Shown here one piece after another: positions 29,069-38,697 of a stretch of 64,000 bases of DNA. The notes under the pieces are model-generated. The model saw only the letters and a list, made by a program, of their open reading frames with translations. It was not told where the DNA came from and did no database searches. Both the position numbers and the translations under genes were made by a program. Within the stretch, counting starts at the first letter, position 1, and each line of letters starts with the position of its first letter. The stretch is from JAENVU01 sp963756815 (lineage in GTDB: Bacteria > Actinomycetota > Acidimicrobiia > IMCC26256 > JAENVU01), in contig CAVWPR010000046.1 in NCBI GenBank assembly GCA_963756815.1, forward strand, positions 1 to 64,000, in the 5' to 3' direction.

Positions 29069-29986
29069 TCAGCCGCGCAAGCGGGGCCAGGCGCTGCTCG
29101 ACGTCGTGACGTAGTCGTAGATCGACCAGCCGATCGCGTGCGTACGCGTCGCGGCGCGGACGAAGCCGGCGAGATCCGCCGGGTCGGTCCGGTCCGCGAC
29201 GCCCCCGACCGCGTGGACGGCTGCGTCGGGTTCGCCGAGTCGTGCCCGCACCCGCCGCACGTTCTCGCTCGTGTAGCGGAAGCTGTCCCGCCAGCCCGAG
29301 GCCGTGGAGCGGTTCGTCCAGTAGCTCATGGGCAGCCAGACGTCGAAGGATCGCCGGAGCGCCCGCCACGGGAAGCTCGGCCAGTACGACGGGTTCACGT
29401 CCTCGATGAGCACGGGTTCGAGCACGATCGCGCCGAGCGGCACGTCGGTGACCACGCGGCGGGCACGCGACGCGAGGTCCAGGAGCGCGTGGTTGCGAAG
29501 CGTCACGTCCTTCACGTCGTTCGTCCACTCGATGTCGAGCGCGATCCCGTCGAACCGCTCACCTTCGGTCCGGAAATGGGTGAGCGCCCGCACACGTGCG
29601 AGGTCGCGGCCCACGTCGGCGAAGTGCGGGAGATACCACGCCACCACCTTCAGGTCGTGCCGGTGGGCGCGCCGCAGGATGGCGCCGACGAGCGCGCGGT
29701 CGACGAGCTTGCCCTCGGAGCGGGTGTCGTCCTGTGCGGCCTGGAGGTAGAGCGTCTTCACCCCGAGGCGCGCCATGTCGTCGACCGACGCCGGCGTGAC
29801 CGCCGGGAGCTGGTCCGGCGACGACTGGAATCTCGGCCCGTAGTCGTAGACGTCCACCCACGTGCCCAGCCCCCGGAACGGGCCGAGGCTCGGGGCGGCC
29901 GAACCGCGCGGTGTCTCGAGGACCGTCACGGCGAGGGTGAGGACGACGGCGAGCGCAACCACGAGCCCGATCCTCCGCCTCCGCAT
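29069..29986 (-). CDS. Secreted putative glycoside hydrolase (TIM-barrel type)
   Basis: Intact 305-residue exported protein. ATG 29986; signal peptide RRRRIGLVVALAVVLTLAVTVL. The barrel-like sequence has GTWVDVYDYG, DMARLGVKTLYLQAAQ, LKVVAWYLPHF, FDGIALDIEWTND, IVLEPVLIEDVNPSYW and VWLPMSYWTNR, with aspartate/glutamate residues at strand ends as in putative glycosyl hydrolases of the DUF4015/GH114-like group. Substrate is unknown; its place beside the exopolysaccharide locus makes a glycan likely. Confidence 0.65.
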   Translation of the reverse strand: MRRRRIGLVVALAVVLTLAVTVLETPRGSAAPSLGPFRGLGTWVDVYDYGPRFQSSPDQLPAVTPASVDDMARLGVKTLYLQAAQDDTRSEGKLVDRALVGAILRRAHRHDLKVVAWYLPHFADVGRDLARVRALTHFRTEGERFDGIALDIEWTNDVKDVTLRNHALLDLASRARRVVTDVPLGAIVLEPVLIEDVNPSYWPSFPWRALRRSFDVWLPMSYWTNRSTASGWRDSFRYTSENVRRVRARLGEPDAAVHAVGGVADRTDPADLAGFVRAATRTHAIGWSIYDYVTTSSSAWPRLRG

Positions 29987-30072
29987 CCGACCCACCCTCG
30001 CGCGGATCCGGCGCCGGACGGCAGCGGGGGGTCGTTCGAGCCGCTCGGGGGCGCGTGGAGTAGACGGGTGCC

Positions 30073-30988
30073 GTGCCCGACCCCGTCCTCCCGACCGCGC
30101 CTGGGTGGTTCCGCCGCGCGCTGGCGGTGCCGTGGACCGACGCGACCGTCGACGTCGACGGTCCGATCCACTTCCTCGCCTGGGGCGAGCCGCGACCGGC
30201 GCGGTCTGGTGTTCGTGCACGGCGGCGGCGCCCACGCGCACTGGTGGACGCACGTCGCTGCGACCTTCGCGACCCAGTTCCGGGTGCTCGCGCTCGACCT
30301 GTCCGGGCACGGCGACAGCGTCCACCGCGAGCACTACGACCTCGAGCAGTGGACCGACGAGGTGATGGCGGTGGCCGACGGCGGCGCCATCACCGGGCCG
30401 CCGGTGGTGATCGGCCACAGCATGGGCGGCTTCGTCACGATCGCCACGGCGGCGCGCCACGCCGACCGGCTCTCGGGCGTGATCGTCTGCGACTCGCCCG
30501 TGACCGAACCGGATCCCGAGATCGGCGCGTACCACCTCCGCGAGGCGTTCGGTCGTCCGCGCACGTACGCGAGCGTCGACGACGCCGTCGCGCGGTTCCG
30601 GACCGTGCCCGGTCAGGAGCACTACCTCGACTACGTGATCGACCACGTCGCACGCCGTTCGCTCCGTCCCGTCGCCGACGGCTGGCAGTGGAAGTTCGAC
30701 CGGCGGATCTTCGAGCAGTTCGGTGCGGGCATGCGCTCCATCGCGCTCCCGTACCTCGACGACGTCACGTGCCGGCTCGCGCTGCTGCGGTCCGAGCACG
30801 GGCTCGTCACCGACGACATCGAGGCGTCGATGTACGACCGCCTGGGCCGGGTGACGCCGATCGTCGAGATCCCCGAGGCGGGCCACCACGCGATGCTCGA
30901 TCAGCCGCTGCTGCTCCTCACCGCGATTCGCACGTTGCTCGCGGACTGGGACCACTCGGTGGCGCGTCCTCGCCCGACCGCGTCCTGA
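30073..30988 (+). pseudogene. Alpha/beta hydrolase, one frameshift
   Basis: Cytoplasmic alpha/beta-hydrolase fold esterase or related enzyme. LVFVHGGGAHAHWW forms the oxyanion region, GHSMGGF carries the nucleophile serine, and AGHHAMLDQP carries the histidine. The first 40 residues (from GTG 30073) lie in another frame; one indel near 30195 joins them to RGLVFVHGGG, giving about 304 residues. It is divergent from the glycoside-hydrolase-like gene. Substrate unknown. Confidence 0.8.
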
Positions 30989-31028
30989 GCACCCATCGGG
31001 CGCGGCCCACCGCCGGCCGCCGACGCGG

Positions 31029-31619
31029 TCAGTCGAAGCGCGGTTCGGCGAGGTCGATGAAGGTGGGCTCGACCGCCATCATCTCCTGGTACTCACGGTC
31101 GACGTCGCTCCCGCGGTCACCACGCTCGCCCGAACGGGCCGCGTCCTCCGAGCGGAAGGAGACGAGCTGTGTGAACCCGCCACCGTCGCCGTGCCAGGCC
31201 ATCGTGATGCCGAGGATGTCGGGCCGGCTCGTCGCGAGCTGGTCCTCTGCGCTGCGCATCATCGAGCGGGCGGCGGCTTCGTCCTCGACCCGCCCGACGA
31301 TCACCTGCACGAAGCCGGCGTCGTCGGAGCCACCGCCCATCATCGTGTCGACCATGGCGCAGTCCTGGAACTCGGGCGCCTCGAGCGCCGGCTTCATCTG
31401 CTCCCACCACTCGCCCTGCTCGGGTCGATCGGCGTTGTGCTTCGCGTCGTCGGCCGATTCGAAGCGGGCGGCCATGAACGCGGTGCCGTCGGCGGCGATG
31501 CCCCAGGTGCACCCGAGATATCCCGGTGCGCCGGGTTTGAGCTCGGCGGGCCACCGCTCGGCCTCCCGCACGAAGCGGTCGCGGTCACGGACCTTGCCGG
31601 TGATCGTCTGGACGAACAT
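31029..31619 (-). CDS. Hypothetical protein with duplicated dimeric alpha-beta barrel domain
   Basis: Intact 196-residue protein with two similar halves: MFVQTITGKVRDRDRFVREAE and later GFVQVIVGRVEDEAAARSMM, each followed by a segment ending AARFES or LVSFRSEDAA. This pattern fits a tandem ABM/EthD-like ferredoxin fold, often small monooxygenases or stress proteins. ATG 31619 is preceded by GAGAGGAG. No catalytic assignment can be made. Confidence 0.7.
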   Translation of the reverse strand: MFVQTITGKVRDRDRFVREAERWPAELKPGAPGYLGCTWGIAADGTAFMAARFESADDAKHNADRPEQGEWWEQMKPALEAPEFQDCAMVDTMMGGGSDDAGFVQVIVGRVEDEAAARSMMRSAEDQLATSRPDILGITMAWHGDGGGFTQLVSFRSEDAARSGERGDRGSDVDREYQEMMAVEPTFIDLAEPRFD

Positions 31620-31828
31620 CACGGCTCCTCTCGCTCAGTCGTTCCGGGGGGAGAGGACGATGCTGTCGGCGCCCGATTCGGGTCCGCCGGGCCGGTCGCT
31701 GCCACCGACCTCGGTCGATGGTACGGATCGGCGTCCGAGCGGTCAACGGGACGGGCGCGCCGGCCGGCCGCTGGTTCCGTGCAGCCGAGCCTCGACGGGT
31801 CGGAGTCGCCTCTGATAGCCCTTCCCGC

Positions 31829-32254
31829 ATGGTCGCGGACAAGATCTCCCAGCTGCGCGAGGTGCCGATCTTCTCGACGTTGCACGAGGACGCGCTGTGG
31901 CATCTCGCCGAGAGCGCGAGCGACTTCGACGCCGCCGCGGGACAGGTGCTGATCCAGCCGAACGAGCCCGGGAACGGGATGCTGATCCTCACGTCGGGTC
32001 ACGCGACGGTCGAGCTCGGCACCCGCACGATCGACTGCGGTGCGGGTGAGTGCATCGGCGAGCTCTCGCTGCTCGTGGACGGCCTCGTCCACACCGCACG
32101 GGTGCGCGCGACGAGCGACGTGGCCGGGCTCGCGGTCTCGCGCGGCGACTTCGACCGGCTGATCGACTCGGATCCCCGGATCGCCCTCGCGATGCTGCGT
32201 GCGCTCGCGCTGCGGCTCGTGGCGACCGATCACCTGCTGACCTCGGCGCGCTGA
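31829..32254 (+). CDS. Cyclic-nucleotide-binding domain protein
   Basis: 141-residue protein consisting of one cNMP-binding (CAP-like) domain: LREVPIFSTLHEDALWHLAE, GQVLIQPNEPGNGMLIL, ECIGELSLLVDGLVHTARVRA (phosphate-binding cassette) and a C-terminal helix. There is no DNA-binding domain, so it is probably a stand-alone sensor. The cassette has GELSLL and TARVRA, close to typical ligand-binding forms. A hairpin at 32310-32324 may terminate it. Confidence 0.8.
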   Translation: MVADKISQLREVPIFSTLHEDALWHLAESASDFDAAAGQVLIQPNEPGNGMLILTSGHATVELGTRTIDCGAGECIGELSLLVDGLVHTARVRATSDVAGLAVSRGDFDRLIDSDPRIALAMLRALALRLVATDHLLTSAR

Positions 32255-32309
32255 CCGCGCACCGTTCGGCGAATCCGGCGGCCGGGATCCGATCCGCATT
32301 GATCACGGG

Positions 32310-32324
32310 ACCCGCACCGCGGGT
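32310..32324. terminator. Small GC hairpin after the cNMP-binding gene
   Basis: ACCCGC (32310-32315) and GCGGGT (32319-32324) with a 3-base loop, 55 bp after the stop at 32254. No T-tract. Confidence 0.35.
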
Positions 32325-32378
32325 TCACCGAACCCTCACGCGACGAGATCACCCTGAGGGGGACGTGAGGAGACTGCG

Positions 32379-32482
32379 ATGAGGGCACCCCCCTCGCGCC
32401 CAGCCTCGCCGCCGACCACCAGTTCGAGACCCACCTGCCCCGGGACCCGGTCGCCGCGATCATCCGCACCGGTCAGGGGTAG
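32379..32482 (+). pseudogene. Possible small protein, frameshifted at a C run
   Basis: ATG 32379 is preceded by GTGAGGAG. In a frame one base off, the sequence reads GTPLAPSLAADHQFE then THLPRDPVAAIIRTGQG and stops at 32480-32482. One missing base near the start codon would give a protein of about 34 residues. It overlaps the convergent EamA gene end. The strong ribosome binding site is the main support; it may not be real. Confidence 0.3.
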
Positions 32483-33392
32483 CGGATCGGGGCGCCTCCG
32501 GTGGCGTGTCGGATGCCCGCTCCGAGGGTTCGAGGGCCCGGGCGTCCTCGGCGTGGGCCAGCGCGACGAGTGCACCGACCACCGCCAGCGCGGCGACGAC
32601 GAGCGCGACCACGCCGAGCGCACCGCGCGTCGCGACGTGCTCGTCGAGCAGCACCACGCCGAGGACCACGGCGACGACCGGTTCGGTCGCCTCGATCCCG
32701 GCCACGGCCGCGGCGAGCGAACCGGCCTGGAAGGCCGACTGCACCAGCAGGAAGCCGAGCAGGATCGCGATGGCCATCGCGTAGGGCTCCCAGTGCGGCG
32801 CCCACGCGAACGGGCCTTCGCCGAGGTAGTGCACGAACGCCTTGGTGAGGACGGCGCTGGCGGCGAACGCGGTGGCGCCGCCGATCCCGAGCAGTGCGCT
32901 GCGCGGTGCGCTCGGCGACCCGCGTGCGGCGCCCACGCACGCGAGCACCACGGCCACGATGCACGGAGCCGCGATCGCCCAGCGCAGCGGCGGCACGAGG
33001 TCGCGTCCGCCCGTCGGAGAGACCTCGTACAGGAACAGCGACAGCCCCGCACAGAGCACCGCGGCCGCCAACCAGTCGGGCGCGCGGATGTTCCGGTGCC
33101 CGATGATCGCGCCGAGCAGCAACGAGATCAGCAGCCCGAGCGACAGGATCGGCTCGACGAACACGACGGCCCCGAAGGCGAGCGCGGCGGCGCTCGCGGC
33201 GAAGCCGCCGGCGTCGGAGACGAATCCCGTCACCCAGCGCGGTTGGCGGGCGAGTCGCGTGATGAGCGACACCCGGAGCGCGTGCTCGTCGGGCATCGTC
33301 TCGGCGACGCTCTGCTCCAGGACATTGCTCAGCGCGTAGAGGAACGCGGCGAGCAACGCGAACACCACGGCGAGTGCGACGTTCTCACTCAC
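32460..33392 (-). CDS. EamA/DMT-superfamily transporter
   Basis: Intact 310-residue polytopic protein with about nine to ten membrane helices in two EamA-like halves: FALLAAFLYALSNVLEQSV, GAVVFVEPILSLGLLISLLLG, then FAASAVLTKAFVHYLGEG and IEATEPVVAVVLGVVLLDEHV. The (S/A)xxEPv..vllg..llgE pattern near residues 235-255 is typical of drug/metabolite transporters. GTG 33392 is the start. The charged tail (RALEPSERASDTPPEAP) is cytoplasmic. Substrate unknown. Confidence 0.8.
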   Translation of the reverse strand: MSENVALAVVFALLAAFLYALSNVLEQSVAETMPDEHALRVSLITRLARQPRWVTGFVSDAGGFAASAAALAFGAVVFVEPILSLGLLISLLLGAIIGHRNIRAPDWLAAAVLCAGLSLFLYEVSPTGGRDLVPPLRWAIAAPCIVAVVLACVGAARGSPSAPRSALLGIGGATAFAASAVLTKAFVHYLGEGPFAWAPHWEPYAMAIAILLGFLLVQSAFQAGSLAAAVAGIEATEPVVAVVLGVVLLDEHVATRGALGVVALVVAALAVVGALVALAHAEDARALEPSERASDTPPEAPRSATPDRCG

Positions 33393-33544
33393 ACCGACGA
33401 GTATGCCCGGACGGATCGGCGTTGTCCCGTCCCTTTTCGCCGGATCCGACCGTCGGGCCTCGCGTACCCATCGCGGCTCCCTGGCGCGATGCTCACGAAC
33501 CGTCGCAATCGTCGTCGCCGAGTCGCGGATCGGGGAGCACCGTC

Positions 33545-35126
33545 ATGCGCAGATCACGGACCGTCGCTTGGATCTCCGTCGTGTGCGTCGTCGGGACCCT
33601 CGCCTCGGTGGGCGTCGGCGCCACGTCGCGCACGGTGGCGGCGGCCACGACCGCCAAGAAGCCGAACATCGTCTTCGTCCTCACCGACGACCTCGACCCG
33701 ACGTCATACACCTCGGACCCCGCCCGGTTCCCGGTGGTGCACCGGCTCCTCGAGCAGCAGGGAACCACGTTCACCAACGCGTTCGTCACGGACTCCCTCT
33801 GCTGTCCGTCGCGCGCCTCGATCCTGCGGGGCCAGTACGTGCACGACCACGGCGTGCAGGACAACCTGCCTCCCAACGGTGGCTTCGAGCACTGGCAGCA
33901 GCTCCGGCGCGACTCGTCGACCGTCGCGACGTGGCTGCACGCGGCCGGGTACCGCACCGCGCTCTTCGGCAAGTACCTCAACGGCTACCCGCACACGGCT
34001 GCGCCGACGTACGTGCCCCCGGGATGGGACGACTGGGCCAGCCCGAGCGCGGGCAATCCCGTACGCGGAGTACAACTACCAGCTCAACGAGAACGGCACG
34101 CTGAAGAACTACGGCGCGACGCCGAAGGACTACCTCGTCGACGTGCTCGCCCGGAAGTCCACGGCGTTCATCGACCGCCACGCGGGGAAGCAACCGTTCT
34201 TCCTCTACGTCGCGCCGTACGTCCCGCACCAGCCGGCGACGCCCGCGCCGCGGCACGCGACCGCGTTCCCCGGCGTGCGCGCGCCGCGCCCGCCCTCCTA
34301 CGACCAGGCCGACGTCTCCGCCGAGCCGGCCTACATCCGGAACCGGCCGCTGCTCTCTCCCGCGATCCAGCGCTTCGACGACCGGCTGTACCGCCGCCGG
34401 CTGCAGTCGATGCTCGGCGTGGAGGACCTGCTGCGCAACGTCGTCGACAGCCTCCGCCGCACGCACCAGCTCGACGACACGTACATCGTCTTCACGTCCG
34501 ACAACGGCTTCCACCTCGGCGAGCACCGGCTCCCGTTCGGCAAGCAGACGCCCTACGACACCGACATCCACGTGCCCCTGATCGTCAGGGGACCCGGCGT
34601 GCCGGCCGCGAAGAAGGTCTCGGGCATGGCCCGCGAGATCGACCTCGCGCCGACCTTCGCGGCGTGGAGCCACGCCTCGGTGCCCGCGTTCGTCGACGGC
34701 ACCTCGCTCGCCTCGTTGCTCGGGCGCGGGAAGCCGGCCCGCTCCCTTCCGAAGGATGCCCTCGTCGAGCACTACGCGAACGGCGACCCAGCGGCGCGCG
34801 CGGCGCGCAAGGGCAACGCGACCGACGAGCCCGACGACGACACCAATCCGCCCGTCGCCGGGACACCCGTGACCGGTCCGGCCCGGGCACTCCGGCAGGT
34901 CCGGCGCGCGGCGGTCGCAGTGGCGATCCCGCCGTACTCCGCGCTGCGCACCCGGCGCTACCTCTACGCCGAGTACCGGACCGGGGAGAAGCAGCTGTTC
35001 GACGTGGTGAAGGACCCGTACGAAATCCACAACCTCGCGGCGACGGCGCCCCCTGCGCTGCTCGCCCGACTGTCGCACCGCCTGGCGCAGCTCGAGCACT
35101 GCTCCGGCGCGTCGTGTCGGCGCTGA
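33545..35126 (+). pseudogene. Secreted sulfatase, one frameshift
   Basis: Type I sulfatase that hydrolyses sulfate esters, exported by a signal peptide (TVAWISVVCVVGTLASVGVG). The active-site signature LCCPSRASIL is at residues 85-94; the first cysteine of CxPxR (Cys86) would be converted to formylglycine. Metal ligands: VLTDDLDP at the N-terminus and VFTSDNGFHLGEH later. One indel near 34060 separates DDWASPSAGNP from YAEYNYQLNENG; repaired length is about 527 residues, normal. It resembles arylsulfatase/N-sulfoglucosamine-type enzymes; a sulfated polysaccharide substrate is plausible. Confidence 0.85.
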
Positions 35127-35145
35127 GTCGCGCCCGCTGCGGGGG

Positions 35146-36036
35146 TCAGGCCGGCTCGAGGACGGCAGTGCGATGGCGCAGGGCGTCGACGGTGATCATC
35201 GCCAAGCCGATCCACACCAGCGCGAACCCGGCGATGCGCCAGGGGGGCATCGCCTCGCCGTAGACGAGCACACCGAGCGCGAGGTTGATCGTCGGCACGC
35301 TGTACTGGAGCCATCCGAGGGTCGCGAGCGGCACGCGTGGCGCGCTGTGCGCGAACAGCAGCAGGGGCACGGTGGTGACGACGCCGGTGAAGGGGACGAG
35401 CACGAGCTGTGCGGTCGACGCGCCGTGCAGGCTCCCTGGTCCGAACAGCTGCATCCCGAACAGCAGGAGCAGCGCGACCGGCAACAGGGCGAGGCATTCG
35501 GCGGCGAGGCTCTCGAGCACGGGGAGCGGTACCGACTTCTTCAACATGCCGTACGCGGTCCAGGTGCCGGCCATGAGGAGTGCGAAGACCGGTGGGGCGC
35601 CGTACCCGACGCCGAGCACGACGACGGCGACAGCGGCGAGCGCCAGTGCGAACCGCTGTGCCCGCCGCAGCTGCTCGTGGTACACGAGCACGCCGGCGAC
35701 GACGAGGCCGATCGGCGAGAGGAAGTAGCCGAGCGCGGTCTCGATGACCCGACCGTGCGTGACGCACCACACGTACGCGGTCCAGTTGATCGCCAGCGCG
35801 ACGCTCGCGGCGACGACACGCGCGGCCAACGCGCGGTCGTGCACCACCGCCCGCAGGTCGGTCCAGCGGCGGGTGAGGGTGAGCGCGAGCCCGAGCACGA
35901 CCACCGACCACGTGATCCGCCAGCCGATCAGCCCGAACGCGTTCAGGCCCGTGAGCTCGTGCCAGTACAGGGTGAGCAGCCCCCAGAGCACGTAGGCGGC
36001 CGCGCCGGTCAGCGTGCCCGCGCGCCGCTCGTCCAC
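35146..36036 (-). CDS. rarD: RarD-type EamA transporter
   Basis: Intact 296-residue membrane protein with ten helices. Its N-terminus GAAAYVLWGLLTLYWHEL and WRITWSVVVL follow RarD (chloramphenicol-sensitivity protein) closely, as do NWTAYVWCVTHGRVIETALGYF, ALMAGTWTAYGMLKK and TLGWLQYSVPTINLALGVLVYGE. Function is uncharacterised in most species; probably metabolite export. ATG 36036 starts the family-typical MDERRAGTLTG. Confidence 0.85.
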   Translation of the reverse strand: MDERRAGTLTGAAAYVLWGLLTLYWHELTGLNAFGLIGWRITWSVVVLGLALTLTRRWTDLRAVVHDRALAARVVAASVALAINWTAYVWCVTHGRVIETALGYFLSPIGLVVAGVLVYHEQLRRAQRFALALAAVAVVVLGVGYGAPPVFALLMAGTWTAYGMLKKSVPLPVLESLAAECLALLPVALLLLFGMQLFGPGSLHGASTAQLVLVPFTGVVTTVPLLLFAHSAPRVPLATLGWLQYSVPTINLALGVLVYGEAMPPWRIAGFALVWIGLAMITVDALRHRTAVLEPA

Positions 36037-36087
36037 GCGGCGACCCTACCGACGATGTCCGCGCCGGCGGCAGGGTTTCCTCGGCGG

Positions 36088-36541
36088 CTACGCCGCGGCG
36101 TCGTCCTCGAGCCGCGTGCCGTCGAGGGCCGCGACGAGCCCTGCCGCCGCACGCGCCGCGATGCGTTGGAAACCGCCCGCGGCCAGCCGGTCGAAGAGAC
36201 CCAGTGGTCCGTTCAGCGTGAGGCGGGCGTGGTACGTGACGATGGAGCCGGCGCCGTCGGGCTCGACGGTGATCTCGTCGAGCGACGTCAGCACGCGGCT
36301 GCGCGCCTGCACCACGACCCGCCGCGGCGGGTCGTACGCGTTGGTGACGTACCGGAGCGGCCGGCGGGCGCCCTTCACGGTCACGTCGTACGCGGCGTCC
36401 GGGCCGGGTCGGGCGCCGACCACCTGTTCCGAGCGCACGACGCCCGGATCCCAGCGTTCGAAGTTGGTGAGGTCGGCCATGAAGGCGAAGGCCACGCCGG
36501 GCGCCAGCGGGCATGCGAATTCGAACGGAATATCGGGGCAT
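36088..36541 (-). pseudogene. SRPBCC family protein, frameshift at the start
   Basis: Small START/polyketide-cyclase-like lipid-binding protein. Removing one C from the CCCC run near 36536 joins ATG 36541 to PDIPFEFACPLAPGVAFAF, giving a normal SRPBCC N-terminus and about 150 residues in total. Then MADLTNFERWDPGVVRSEQV, YVTNAYDPPRRVVVQ and DEITVEPDGAGSIVTYHARL are typical. This is a clear homopolymer indel. It is divergent from the hydrolase at 36647. Confidence 0.75.
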
Positions 36542-36646
36542 GGTGACCGGGTACCCCGCCCGCCGTACGGCCCAACCCGCCCGTCGCCGAGGCGCCAAGG
36601 GTCACGAAGGCCGTTTCGAGCCCTCGACTGGTGGTATCCCGTTCCC

Positions 36647-37552
36647 ATGACCTCCGCCTTCGACCCGAAGCGCATCTCCCTCCACGGCCACGATTTCGCG
36701 TACCGCGAGGCCGGTGAGGGGCCGACCGTGCTCCTCATCCACGGCATGGCGGGCAGCTCGCGCGCGTGGAAGGCGGTGATGCCCGAGCTCGCCCGGCACT
36801 TCCACGTGATCGCGCCCGATCTCCCCGGTCACGGCGAGTCGGCGCCGCCGACCGGCGACTACTCGCTCGGCAACCTCGCTGCGACCCTCCGTGATCTGCT
36901 CGGCGTCCTCGGAGTCGAGCGGGCGACGATCGTGGGCCAGTCGCTCGGCGGCGGGGTCGCGATGCAACTCGCGTACCAGCACCCGGAGCTCGCCGAGCGC
37001 CTCGTGCTCGTCTGCAGCGGCGGGCTCGGGCGTGAGGTGAGCTGGATGATCCGTGCGCTGTCGCTCCCGGGCGCGGAGTACGTCGCGCCGGTGATCTTCC
37101 CCGGCTTCGTGCGCGATCTCGGTGACCGTGTCGCAGGCGTGGCGGAGCGCCTCGGTGTACGCGCGCCGCGGCTGGCCGAGATGTGGGATGCCTACGCCGC
37201 GCTCACGACGCCGGCCCACCGCGATGCCTTCCTCCGCACGGTGCACGCGGTGATCGAGCCGGGCGGCCAGGCCGTGAGCGCGACCGATCGCCTCTACCTC
37301 GCGGCGGCGATGCCCACGCTGATCGTGTGGGGCGACCGCGATCAGATCATCCCGGTGAGTCACGGCATCGCCGCACACGAGGCGATGCCGGGCAGCCGGC
37401 TCGAGATCTTCGAGAATTGCGGCCACTTCCCGCATGCCGAGGAGCCGCAGCGCTTCGCCGCCGTGCTGCTCGACTTCCTCGCCACCACCGAGCCGGCGGA
37501 GGACCCGGACGCCGCGATCGAGCTGCTCCGCCGCTCGGCCCGGGCGGGCTGA
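36647..37552 (+). CDS. Alpha/beta hydrolase
   Basis: Intact 301-residue hydrolase with LLIHGMAGSSRAW (oxyanion), DLPGHGESAPP, the nucleophile GQSLGGGVA, the acid in VWGDRDQIIPV and the histidine in NCGHFPHAEEP. Closest in pattern to the large group including epoxide hydrolases, haloperoxidases and MhpC-type C-C hydrolases; no substrate can be given. It converges on the acyl-CoA dehydrogenase gene with an 11-bp gap. Confidence 0.85.
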   Translation: MTSAFDPKRISLHGHDFAYREAGEGPTVLLIHGMAGSSRAWKAVMPELARHFHVIAPDLPGHGESAPPTGDYSLGNLAATLRDLLGVLGVERATIVGQSLGGGVAMQLAYQHPELAERLVLVCSGGLGREVSWMIRALSLPGAEYVAPVIFPGFVRDLGDRVAGVAERLGVRAPRLAEMWDAYAALTTPAHRDAFLRTVHAVIEPGGQAVSATDRLYLAAAMPTLIVWGDRDQIIPVSHGIAAHEAMPGSRLEIFENCGHFPHAEEPQRFAAVLLDFLATTEPAEDPDAAIELLRRSARAG

Positions 37553-37563
37553 GCGCGCTCGCG

Positions 37564-38674
37564 CTACGACCTGGGCTTCGGCTCCTTCGGCAGGCCGAGG
37601 ATGCGCTCGCCGATGATGTTGCGCTGGATCTGGCTGGTGCCGCCGGCGATGCGTGCGCCCGGTGCCGAGAGCAGGCCGTCGGCGGCCGGACCCGCGAGCA
37701 TCGCGTCGGCGCCCGCGGTCTCCGTGCGGAAGCTCGCGGTGTCGAACAGCAGCTCCGTGGAGCCGAGCTTGGCGACCGAGCTCAGGATGCTCGCGACCGG
37801 TCCCTGGCGTCGGCCCATCGCCCACAGGGCGGTGCCGCGCGACCACAAGCGCGGTGAGCTCCTGGCGGCCGAGCGCGTCGAGGTCGTCGCCCGACGCGAG
37901 CAGCGCGTCGAGGCGTCGTTGGAGACCGACGCCCGCGCCGCCGATGTAGCCGCGCTCGTTGGTGAGCGCCGACATGGCCACGGTCCAGCCCGCGTGCTCG
38001 GGCCCGAGCAACGCGTCGGCCGGCACCGGGACGTCGGCGAGGAACACCTCGTCGAACTCGGCGCCGCCGTTCATCTGGCGCAGCGGCCGGGTCTCGACGC
38101 CGGGCGCCTGCATGTCGAGCAGGAAGAACGAGATGCCGCGGTGGGGCGCGGCATCGGGATCGGTGCGGGCGAGCAGGATGCCGCGGTCGGCGACGCGCCC
38201 GTTCGAGCACCACACCTTCTGGCCGGTCACGACCCATCCGTCGCCGTCGCGCTCGGCGCGCGTCTGCAGCGACGCGAGATCGGAGCCGGCGTCGGGCTCC
38301 GAGAAGAGCTGACACCACACGCGCTCACCCGTGAGGATCGTGCGCAGGTGCTCCGCCTGCTGCTCCGGTGTCCCGAACGCGAGGAGCGCGCCGCCCGTGA
38401 GCACGCATCCGACCATGTTGAGGAACGGCGGCACCTCCGCCTGGGCGCACGCGGTCGTCCATGCCGCGGTGTGCTCGACGGTCAGGCCGCGCCCGCCGAC
38501 CTCGACCGGCCAGTGGATCCCGGCGAACCCTGCCTCGAAGATGGTTGCCTGCCAGGCGCGGCCGGCGGCCGCGAGGTGTGAGGGCAGGATCGGTCCGTAG
38601 TCCGGCGGCGCGTCGGCGCGATGGCCGTCGAGCCACGCGCGTGCCTCGGCGGCGAAGTCGTCGACGGTGATCAC
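37564..38674 (-). pseudogene. Acyl-CoA dehydrogenase, one frameshift
   Basis: FAD enzyme that introduces the alpha-beta double bond in an acyl-CoA and passes electrons to ETF, whose genes lie at 43181-44981. Landmarks: FAGIHWPVEVGGRGL, WCQLFSEPDAGSDLASLQT (FAD loop), WVVTGQKVWCSNG, NERGYIGG, and the C-terminal AGGTSQIQRNIIGERILGLPKEP. One indel near 37845 breaks it; repaired length is about 370 residues. It belongs to the actinobacterial FadE-like subgroup active on unusual substrates such as sterol side chains; the substrate here is not known. Start GTG 38674. Confidence 0.85.
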
Positions 38675-38697
38675 CGTCGGGAGTGTACGGACGCCGG